Shown piece by piece: positions 55,682-62,345 of a stretch of DNA of 64,000 nt (position 1 is its first letter; each line of letters begins with the position of its first letter). The notes beneath the pieces are model-generated. The model did not search any database, was not told where the DNA came from, and was given only the letters and a program-made list of their open reading frames with translations. This DNA is from Holophagales bacterium (GTDB taxonomy: Bacteria > Acidobacteriota > Thermoanaerobaculia > Multivoradales > Multivoraceae). A program made the translations under genes and the position numbers. The stretch lies in the NCBI GenBank assembly GCA_009845425.1, contig VXZQ01000004.1, positions 54,494-118,493 on the forward strand, read 5' to 3'.

Positions 55682-58600
55682 ATGCCAGAAGCGCAAGGCG
55701 AACACCCCACCGGGACACCTGCCGTCCCCAAACGGCGGGCGACCCGCCGTAGGCGGCGTCCCCGCCAACGCGGGGGCCCGAGCAAGACGCGCACGGTCGC
55801 GCTCCATCAGCGCAGTGCGTCTCACTTCCGCCCGGAGGACCGCGAAGTGGGCAAGTCGCTCTTCTCGGCGGGCAACGTGAAGCTGGAAGTCGATGAAACG
55901 AGCGCCCGGGCCATCGTTCAGGCGCTGACGCCCGGCGACGGGGCCGCCCCGACGGACCCGTCGGCGAACGTCGTCGCCACGGTCGAAATCGACTGGTCGA
56001 GAGTGCCCAACGAACGTATTCTCCACGCGGTATGCGGCTGCCCGCAGTTCGCGGGCGGCACGGCCTGCGGCCACATCTGGGCGTCGCTGCTGGAACTCGC
56101 CGCCAACGAACCGAAGAGTCAGCCTGCCGGATCGGGCCGCGTTTCGCTGCGGAAGACACGGCCTCCACAGGTCTCCATACCAGGATCGGCCCTGGACGCG
56201 ATGGACCCCGCGGACGACGCCGCGAAGGAAACTCCCCGCCCTTCCCGACGCACCCGCAGAAGCCGCAGCCGACGCCGGAGGCGAACACCCGCGACGACGA
56301 GCTGGCGGTCGGTAGTGGACGCCGTTCGGGAGGACATCGACCGGCAGGGTCTTCCCCAAAAGTCCTCTTCGGCAAGGCACGGAGAGCCCGAGATCCGGTT
56401 CCTGATCAACGCCGCGACGAGCCGCAACGCCGGCGGCCTGATGATCGACATCTTCGGCCGCAAGCGGAATCCGCAGGGTGAACTCGGCAAGCTGAAGCGG
56501 CTCAACATCGACCACGCCAAAGTCGAGGAACTGCTCGGCCTGAACTCACTCGACGCCGACGCCTCCTCGACGAACGGCGCGTCCCCGACAGCCGAGCCGG
56601 CGATGGTCACGGCGCTGCCACCCGAAGCGCCGCAGCGCCAGGGCCGCAAGCGCAAGGCCGGGCGCGGCCGACCCCCGGGTCGGCCTCAGATCCAGCGCGT
56701 CTTCGTGCCCCTGAACTGGGTGGATCACCTGCTGCCGCGCCTCAGCCAAGACGGCCAGCTCTTCTGGTGGGACGGCCGGTCCCTCGCCAACCTGCACCCG
56801 GTGAGCTTCGACGACGGCGAGCCCTGGCGCCTCACGCTGCAACTGGAGATCGCCGCCGCCAGCCGGATTCGGCTCCGCGGACTGCTCAAGCGCGGCGACG
56901 AGACGACACCTCTCAGTCGCGCGGCACTCGTGCTGCCGTTCCCCAACGGCAACGGCGTCACGTCCGGCGCCAACCCGGAAGAAGCCGGCAACACGCTGCT
57001 GCTGCTCGACAACTCGATCGCCCGCCTGCACCTCGAACCGCAGCGCGACCAGCCCTGGTACTCCCTGCTCGGCGCAAGCGGCGACCTGGTCATCCCGGAC
57101 GAAGACCTGGAAGCGGCCGTTACGAGCCTCCTGGAGCTGCCCACCTTGCCCCCTCTGGAGCTTCCGGAAGAGGTCTACCTCTCGGAGGAGTCCCCGGTTC
57201 CCCAGCCGCGACTGGCGCTCGAGCCGGAGGACGCGCCGGAGTGGATGAATCCCCAGCTCGAGGCCCGGCTCTCCTTCGGCTACGGCAGCCTCACCGTCGA
57301 CGCCGGCGATTCGAGGTCGGCAGTGGTCGACTGGGAAGAACACCGCTTCGTGCGGCGCGACCTGAAAATCGAACAGGACGCGCTGGTCCGTCTCCTCGAG
57401 CTCGGCCTGAAGCCGGTCGCATCCAAGGCCGGCCACAGCCTGGAGCTCGAGCCGCGCGACCTGCCCGCGGTCGCGGAGCCACTGCTCGCCGAGGGATGGG
57501 AGGTCGAAGCCCACGGCGCCTCGATCCGGCCGCCAAGCCCGCCGGCGCTACGCATCGAGAGCGGTGTCGACTGGTTCGAGCTCAGCGGCCAGATCGACTT
57601 CGGCGAGGACCAGATCGAGTTCTCGGAGATCCTCTCGGCGATCTCGGAGGGTCGGCGATCCGTCGAGCTGGACGATGGCTCGAAGGGACTGCTGCCGGCG
57701 GCCTGGGTCGAGAACTACGGTTCGCTCAGCCAGCTCGCGCAAGCCTCGAGCGACGAGGGACTGCGCTTCCTGCCCTCGCAGGCCTTGCTGGTCGACGCGC
57801 TCCTGGCGGTGACGCCGCCGGTAAACGTCAGCAAGACCTTCGCCGAGTTACGCGAGAAACTGAGCACGTTCTCGTCGATCAAGCCGAAGAAGGAGCCACG
57901 CAGCTTCGTCGGAACGCTCCGCAAGTACCAGCGCCTCGGCCTGGGCTGGCTCTGCTTCCTGCGTGAGTTCGGCCTCGGCGGCGTGCTCGCGGACGACATG
58001 GGGCTGGGCAAGACGATCCAGGCGCTGGCCCTGCTCCGCATGTACCGAACCGCCTCGCGGACGACGAAACTGCCCTACCTGGTCGTCGCGCCGCGCAGCC
58101 TGGTGTACAACTGGGTCGACGAGGCCGCCCGCTTCACGCCGGATCTCAAGGTGCTGGAGTACGCCGGTCGCGACCGTGAAGACCTGCGAGACGAGGTCAC
58201 CTCCGCCGACCTCGTCGTCACGACGTACGGCACCGTCCGCCGCGACATCGGCTACCTCGCGACCGTCGACTTCGACACCGTGATCCTCGACGAGGCCCAG
58301 GCGATCAAGAACGCGACCTCGCAGACCGCCAAGGCCTGCCGCCTGCTGAACGGCCAGCACCGCCTGGCGCTGACCGGCACTCCGATCGAGAACCACCTGG
58401 GCGAACTCGGCTCGATCTTCGAGTTCCTCAATCCGGGTCTGCTCGGCCGGCTGCCGGCCCTGGACGTGCTTGCCGGCGGCCGGGCGCCGAGCGAACAGGA
58501 ACTCGCCCTCGTTGCCAAGGGTCTGCGGCCCTTCATCCTCCGCCGCAGCAAGCGAGAGGTGCTCCCGGATCTGCCGGAGAAGACCGAGCAGATTCTGCAG

Positions 58601-59296
58601 TGCACCCTGAACCCGAAGCAGCAGGAGATCTACGATCAGCTCCGGGCCGGCTACCGCGACAGCCTGCTGAAGCAGGTCGAGGACAAGGGAGTCGGCGGAT
58701 CGGCGATGCAGGTGCTCGAGGCGCTGCTCCGCCTGCGGCAGGTCGCCTGCCACCCCGGGCTCATCGACGAATCCTGGAACGACGCCGGCAGCGCCAAGCT
58801 CGAGTCGCTGTTCGAGCAGGTGTCCGAGGTGCTCGCCGAGGGGCACAAGTGCCTCGTGTTCTCGCAGTTCACGTCGCTGCTGGCCTACGTACGGAGCCAC
58901 TTCGAGGAGCAGGGCGTCCCGTACGCCTACCTCGACGGCCAGACCCGGAACCGCGGCGAGGTGGTCGACCACTTCCAGAGCGACCCGGACACGAACATCT
59001 TCCTGATCAGCCTGAAGGCGGGCGGCGTCGGCCTGAACCTGACCGCCGCCGGCTACGTCTTCCTGCTCGACCCGTGGTGGAACCCGGCCGTCGAGGCGCA
59101 GGCCATCGACCGCACTCACCGCATTGGCCAGACGCAGCCCGTATTCGCCTATCGCCTGATCGCCCGCGACACCGTGGAAGAGAAGATGCTGGAACTCCAG
59201 CGCTCGAAACGGCAGATCGCCGACGCGATCCTCGAAGGCGGCGGATCGTCCCTGCGGGATCTCACCGCCGACGATCTCCGGCTCCTGCTGAGCTAG
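55682..59296 (+). CDS. SWIM zinc-finger SNF2-family helicase
   Basis: 1204 residues from the ATG at 55682. The N-terminus is strongly basic (R-R-R-R-R-P-R-Q-R-G-G), followed by a SWIM finger C118-G-C120 ... C129-G-H131. A second Arg-rich tract lies near residue 195. The C-terminal 450 residues are a SNF2/RapA ATPase: D-D-M-G-L-G-K777-T, D870-E-A-Q, L-T-G-T-P-I-E-N and D-R-T-H-R-I-G-Q. Such proteins remodel nucleoprotein complexes, perhaps RNA polymerase or repair intermediates. Its start is uncertain because the frame is open upstream; the promoter above supports 55682. It ends at the terminator at 59330. Confidence 0.88.
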   Translation: MPEAQGEHPTGTPAVPKRRATRRRRRPRQRGGPSKTRTVALHQRSASHFRPEDREVGKSLFSAGNVKLEVDETSARAIVQALTPGDGAAPTDPSANVVATVEIDWSRVPNERILHAVCGCPQFAGGTACGHIWASLLELAANEPKSQPAGSGRVSLRKTRPPQVSIPGSALDAMDPADDAAKETPRPSRRTRRSRSRRRRRTPATTSWRSVVDAVREDIDRQGLPQKSSSARHGEPEIRFLINAATSRNAGGLMIDIFGRKRNPQGELGKLKRLNIDHAKVEELLGLNSLDADASSTNGASPTAEPAMVTALPPEAPQRQGRKRKAGRGRPPGRPQIQRVFVPLNWVDHLLPRLSQDGQLFWWDGRSLANLHPVSFDDGEPWRLTLQLEIAAASRIRLRGLLKRGDETTPLSRAALVLPFPNGNGVTSGANPEEAGNTLLLLDNSIARLHLEPQRDQPWYSLLGASGDLVIPDEDLEAAVTSLLELPTLPPLELPEEVYLSEESPVPQPRLALEPEDAPEWMNPQLEARLSFGYGSLTVDAGDSRSAVVDWEEHRFVRRDLKIEQDALVRLLELGLKPVASKAGHSLELEPRDLPAVAEPLLAEGWEVEAHGASIRPPSPPALRIESGVDWFELSGQIDFGEDQIEFSEILSAISEGRRSVELDDGSKGLLPAAWVENYGSLSQLAQASSDEGLRFLPSQALLVDALLAVTPPVNVSKTFAELREKLSTFSSIKPKKEPRSFVGTLRKYQRLGLGWLCFLREFGLGGVLADDMGLGKTIQALALLRMYRTASRTTKLPYLVVAPRSLVYNWVDEAARFTPDLKVLEYAGRDREDLRDEVTSADLVVTTYGTVRRDIGYLATVDFDTVILDEAQAIKNATSQTAKACRLLNGQHRLALTGTPIENHLGELGSIFEFLNPGLLGRLPALDVLAGGRAPSEQELALVAKGLRPFILRRSKREVLPDLPEKTEQILQCTLNPKQQEIYDQLRAGYRDSLLKQVEDKGVGGSAMQVLEALLRLRQVACHPGLIDESWNDAGSAKLESLFEQVSEVLAEGHKCLVFSQFTSLLAYVRSHFEEQGVPYAYLDGQTRNRGEVVDHFQSDPDTNIFLISLKAGGVGLNLTAAGYVFLLDPWWNPAVEAQAIDRTHRIGQTQPVFAYRLIARDTVEEKMLELQRSKRQIADAILEGGGSSLRDLTADDLRLLLS

Positions 59297-59329
59297 CGCC
59301 CGCGTAGGCCGGTCCTGCCGGCTGCATCG

Positions 59330-59369
59330 AAGGGCCTTCGGAACCGCTACGGGTTCCGAAGGCCCTTTT
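59330..59369 (+). terminator. Intrinsic terminator after the helicase gene
   Basis: A perfect 16-base stem (AAGGGCCTTCGGAACC paired with GGTTCCGAAGGCCCTT) has a 6-base loop GCTACG and runs into TTTT. It begins 34 bases after the helicase stop. It separates the helicase from the peptide locus, so the latter needs its own promoter in 59370-59474. Confidence 0.9.
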
Positions 59370-59474
59370 GCGTCTTAGTCGATACACGCGGCCGCTGAAC
59401 CCGGCCATCGATCACCACGACCCGACGCCCAAAGGCCGTCTGGCCGTCACGCACGGAACCACTGGAGCTGGACG

Positions 59475-59717
59475 ATGACGTCCCCGAACCTTCCTTTGAA
59501 CCTCCGCCAACCGCCAACCGGTCCGCGCGCCCGTCATCGGCTGCGCGGATGGAATCCCCGACTCTCCCATCCTCCGGCCAGCGCCCTCGAAGCAGGCCTG
59601 GCACGTGCGTTCCGCCTGCTCGGCGCGCGGTCCGAGCCACTCGTCTCCATGCTGTACAGCCGGACAAGACCGGCGGTCCGCGGCCGGGCGACCGGTTTCG
59701 CGGGAGAGCCGCGATGA
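59475..59717 (+). CDS. Possible small Arg-rich protein leading the peptide locus
   Basis: 80 residues, M-T-S-P-N-L-P-L-N-L onward, rich in Arg and Pro, without a signal peptide or recognised domain. It is supported by a well-spaced GGAG (59464-59467) seven bases before the ATG and by the stop codon overlapping the start of the thioredoxin-fold gene (ATGA at 59714-59717). Its third-position GC content, about 70 percent by hand count, is lower than expected for a gene here, so it may be spurious. It could be a leader peptide for translational coupling. Confidence 0.4.
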   Translation: MTSPNLPLNLRQPPTGPRARHRLRGWNPRLSHPPASALEAGLARAFRLLGARSEPLVSMLYSRTRPAVRGRATGFAGEPR

Positions 59718-60217
59718 ATCGTCGCCGCCTGGCCATTGCCACCGTCGTCGTGGCCGTTCTCGCCCCCCTCGGAGGTCTCATCTGGTTCGAATCCGGGATC
59801 CGCGCGCGGCAGGCTCAACGCCCTGACGTCGGCGCGCTGTTCCCCGCGCTACCGGGCCTCGCGGACGGTGAAGCCCTGCCGGCCTCTCCCGGCCGGCTAC
59901 GGGTCGTGACCTTCGCCAGGGCCGGCTGCGGGAACTGCGACCGCACCATCACCGCCCTGCGGCGCATGGCCCGGACCGAGGGTCCGACCTTCGACCTGAT
60001 CGCGGTCGTCGCCGGCACCTATGCGCCCGAAGCGAGCGGTGAGGACCTTCTCGCCATCGCCGACCCGGACGCCTCCGTTTCGAAGCGATTCGGCGTCGTC
60101 CATGTACCGCTCGTGTTCCTGGTCGACGGGCAGTCGCGGATCCTCGCGGTCACCACCGGAGAACGTCCAGCGACCGCCTGGCGCTCCTTTCTGGAATCCG
60201 GAACCGATGCGCTCTGA
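59714..60217 (+). CDS. Membrane-anchored thioredoxin-fold protein
   Basis: 167 residues from the ATG at 59714, with GGGAGAG upstream. A single N-terminal membrane helix (residues 6-24, after M-N-R-R-R) should leave the domain outside the cytosol. The redox site is C72-G-N-C75 in R-A-G-C-G-N-C-D-R-T, and V-P-L-V-F-L-V-D supplies the cis-proline strand, as in TlpA/redoxin proteins. It could form or reduce disulfides. The next gene, a C39 peptidase, overlaps its end by 11 bases. The four downstream small proteins each have two cysteines in the presumed mature part, which would suit it as an oxidant. Confidence 0.82.
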   Translation: MNRRRLAIATVVVAVLAPLGGLIWFESGIRARQAQRPDVGALFPALPGLADGEALPASPGRLRVVTFARAGCGNCDRTITALRRMARTEGPTFDLIAVVAGTYAPEASGEDLLAIADPDASVSKRFGVVHVPLVFLVDGQSRILAVTTGERPATAWRSFLESGTDAL

Positions 60218-60809
60218 GCGGTTCCGGGTTCGCCCACCGCACGCGGCCGCCGCCGGTCTGCTGCTTGCGGCCGGCCTCGTGACGGTCGCGGCCCGGGCAC
60301 TGGGGCCAACCATGGACCGGCTTGCCTGGGCGGCCACCCTCGACCCATCGGCGCCGGCCCCAGGCGAGATCGTCCGCCAGCAGAGGCGCTCCGACTGCGG
60401 CCCGGCGGCCCTGAAGATGGTCCTCGACCACTGGGGCATTCGGGACACGACCCTCGCCGAGCTCGAGGTCGCCACAGGAACCGGGCCGGACGGCACCAGC
60501 CTGCTGGCGCTCAAGAAGGCCGCGGAGGAGCGAGGCGTGACGAGCCAGGGCCTCCGGCTTCCCGTCCAACGCCTCCGCGACATCCCGCTGCCCGCGATTG
60601 CGCACGTGCACGGCGACCACTTCGTCGTCATCCGCAGCGCCGGCGACGAACTCGTCATCGACGACCCATCCCTCGGGCGGCTGCGCATGACTTCCAGGAC
60701 CTTCGAACGTTCCTGGGACGGCGTCGTTCTGGCCTTCACCGGCGGCCCGCCACTGCCTTCTCGGACGGTACGAACGCCGTCCGTCTCACCCGCAACCTAC
60801 AACCCTTGA
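60207..60809 (+). CDS. Stand-alone membrane-anchored C39 peptidase
   Basis: 200 residues from the ATG at 60207. A basic N-terminus and one hydrophobic segment (about 14-32) precede a C39 cysteine peptidase domain: Q-R-R-S-D-C64-G-P-A-A-L-K, H138 in H-G-D-H-F-V-V-I and D153 in I-D-D-P-S. C39 domains cut after double glycine in peptide leaders. They are normally the cytosolic N-terminus of an ABC exporter; here the domain is alone and, by the positive-inside rule, faces the periplasm. The ribosome site is inside the previous gene. Precursor-like genes follow directly. Confidence 0.85.
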   Translation: MRSERFRVRPPHAAAAGLLLAAGLVTVAARALGPTMDRLAWAATLDPSAPAPGEIVRQQRRSDCGPAALKMVLDHWGIRDTTLAELEVATGTGPDGTSLLALKKAAEERGVTSQGLRLPVQRLRDIPLPAIAHVHGDHFVVIRSAGDELVIDDPSLGRLRMTSRTFERSWDGVVLAFTGGPPLPSRTVRTPSVSPATYNP

Positions 60810-60824
60810 AGGAGATATCCCTCG

Positions 60825-61052
60825 ATGAACGTCCGAATTGCACTTCTCTCCGCCCTGTTCCTTCTCGTCGCCGGAACCGCCATGGCCACGCCGACCGCCG
60901 GCGAGGCGACCAAGACCGCCCAGTACTTCCCCGTGCCCTGCGACGACTCGCCCTTTCCCGGACCGGGCCGCCCCTACCCGCTTCCACTGCCGTTCCCGAG
61001 CCCGTGGCCCGGCCCCACCGACCAGTGCATTCCCATCCCCCTGCCCTTCTAG
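60825..61052 (+). CDS. Small secreted Pro-rich two-Cys peptide (pep1)
   Basis: 75 residues with AAGGAG upstream (60809-60814). A signal peptide ends at A-M-A (residue 21). The remaining 54 residues contain Cys39 and Cys68 enclosing a proline-rich loop (P-F-P-G-P-G-R-P-Y-P-L-P and on). No double glycine is present. It is the first of four consecutive small genes after the C39 peptidase. I recognise no family; a disulfide-closed secreted peptide is likely. Confidence 0.65.
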   Translation: MNVRIALLSALFLLVAGTAMATPTAGEATKTAQYFPVPCDDSPFPGPGRPYPLPLPFPSPWPGPTDQCIPIPLPF

Positions 61053-61088
61053 CGCCCCTGCCGATCGCAACGCTGAAAGAAAAGCGAA

Positions 61089-61262
61089 ATGAACGTCACG
61101 TCAACTTTGATCGCGAACCTGCCCGAGGCAGGCCTCGCGACTGTCACCGGCGGAGTCGACTGGGTCGTCGACTTCAACTGCTGGGCTCTGGCGACGATGG
61201 TCGACAGCGCCTTCCCCGGCCTGGGCGGCCTCATCGCCCTTCACTGCTACATCCCGCTCTGA
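61089..61262 (+). CDS. Double-glycine leader peptide (pep2), bacteriocin-like
   Basis: 57 codons. The leader N-L-P-E-A-G-L-A-T-V-T-G-G matches the consensus for C39-processed precursors: Leu at -12, Leu at -7, Val at -4, Gly at -2 and -1. Cleavage after residue 22 would release a 35-residue peptide, V-D-W-V-V-D-F-N-C onward, with Cys31 and Cys53 and a hydrophobic glycine-bearing stretch between. There is no Sec signal. The ribosome site is weak (AAAG). A C39 peptidase gene lies 280 bases upstream. I recognise no described bacteriocin. Confidence 0.72.
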   Translation: MNVTSTLIANLPEAGLATVTGGVDWVVDFNCWALATMVDSAFPGLGGLIALHCYIPL

Positions 61263-61292
61263 GCCACTCGCTCCAACAAAGGAGTCTTACTC

Positions 61293-61613
61293 ATGACAAA
61301 GCCTCTTCTGCCCATCCTTGCGTGTGCCGCGTTGCTGTTCTCGGCAGCCGGTCACGCGCCTGATCCCCCGCCTGACTTGCCCGTGGAATCTGACCTGCGG
61401 CCAGCCGTGTCTGTTCTCGAGCCTGCCCCTGGCCTCGGCCAGCACTTCCTTACCGACCAGGTTCTGGCGCGAACAGCAGGAACAGGCCCCGTTTCCGACT
61501 TCCTGTGCGGCGCGGCCACTGGCGCCGGCTTCGCCCTCGCCTTGACCGGCGTCGGTGCAGGCGCTGGTCTGGCGCTGGCAGGAGCGGGCATGGCCTGCGC
61601 CATGTTCTTCTGA
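61293..61613 (+). CDS. Secreted Gly/Ala-rich two-Cys peptide (pep3)
   Basis: 106 residues, with AAAGGAG upstream. A signal peptide (about residues 1-21) is followed by a Pro-rich spacer and D-Q-V-L-A-R-T-A-G-T-G, which occupies the same place as the double-glycine junction of pep4 but reads G-T-G. Beyond it Cys72 and Cys102 flank a very hydrophobic stretch of Gly and Ala (G-A-A-T-G-A-G-F-A-L-A-L and on). The pattern resembles pore-forming bacteriocin cores with G-x-x-x-G motifs. Function inferred from context. Confidence 0.65.
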   Translation: MTKPLLPILACAALLFSAAGHAPDPPPDLPVESDLRPAVSVLEPAPGLGQHFLTDQVLARTAGTGPVSDFLCGAATGAGFALALTGVGAGAGLALAGAGMACAMFF

Positions 61614-61682
61614 GTCCGGCCCTACCAGAAGCCAATCAGACCCTCACACCGAAGACACTCTGAATCACTGAAAGGAAACAAC

Positions 61683-61970
61683 ATGTCCAAGAAAGCAGTA
61701 GCTGCAACCCTCCTTCTCACGTTCGTGTTCGCCCTGGCCCCGGCCGCGGGCGCCAGTGGACCCTCCGTCCCGACGGGCAGCATCCCGGTCGAGGCCGAGC
61801 AGACCGGGGAAGCGTTGCTCGCCACGGCAACCGGCGGAACGAACTGGAGCTGCATCGGCGCGGTGCTCGCCTTCAGCTTCGTTGCCATGGGAGCCGGCGC
61901 CGCCACCGGCGGTGTCGGGGCCGCACTTGTCGGAGCGTACGCGCCTGTTGCGCTGGTCTTCTGCAAGTAG
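61683..61970 (+). CDS. Sec signal plus double-glycine precursor peptide (pep4)
   Basis: 95 residues, with GAAAGGAAAC before the ATG. It has an N-terminal Sec-like signal (M-S-K-K-A-V-A-A-T-L-L-L ... A-G-A-S), a spacer, then E-A-L-L-A-T-A-T-G-G at residues 43-52. The core T-N-W-S-C57 onward is hydrophobic with G-x-x-x-G motifs and ends V-F-C94-K. It therefore combines Sec export with a C39-type junction, which fits a peptidase whose domain is periplasmic. It is the last small gene before the 375-base gap. Confidence 0.7.
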   Translation: MSKKAVAATLLLTFVFALAPAAGASGPSVPTGSIPVEAEQTGEALLATATGGTNWSCIGAVLAFSFVAMGAGAATGGVGAALVGAYAPVALVFCK

Positions 61971-62345
61971 GCCCCGCCCTTACTCACGGTAGATCGGCGT
62001 AGAGAGAGTTCGATGGCAACGGAGATACCCCCGGAGCGGCCCCGGTCAGCTCGACTGTCCGCTTCCTCTTCGTTGCCATCGGCTCTCCACCCCGCAGAGA
62101 TGTTTGACGGACGCTGTACCGGCGCGCTAGCGTCCGTCTGTTGGTCGTCAGAGGCGCAGTGGGCCTGCGAGCCGGACCCCCTGCCAGACCTAGCCGTCGC
62201 CCCTGGGCCCAGGGTCGCTCCCTGCGTCGGGCAAGTCGGCGGGGGGTCTCGTTTCTCCTGCGCAGAGCGGCCGATTCGGCCCGCCACCAGTCCAGGTGCC
62301 GGCCCACCTTTCCTCAGAGCCGGCTAGAACGACACCCAGGACTCG
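61971..62345. other. 375-base gap with inverted repeats
   Basis: No convincing gene. It holds an imperfect inverted repeat with an 11-base perfect core (CGATGGCAACG at 62011-62021, complement at 62071-62081; arms extend to about 62004 and 62087), a perfect 10-base inverted repeat (62106-62115 with 62129-62138, 13-base loop) and a 14-base palindrome CCCTGGGCCCAGGG at 62201-62214. Short ORFs on both strands (62013-62327 plus, 61984-62307 minus) each start at an arm of the first repeat and look accidental. The structures may act as a transcript boundary or regulatory region before the permease. Confidence 0.5.

Noticed and set aside
55474..55752. 92-residue plus ORF overlapping the helicase leader
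   Set aside because: Overlaps the promoter and the helicase start in another frame, with no signal, domain or ribosome site; more likely a shadow.
62013..62327. 104-residue plus-strand ORF in the gap before the permease
   Set aside because: Begins inside an inverted-repeat arm, low-complexity and without any domain or leader; coding not supported.
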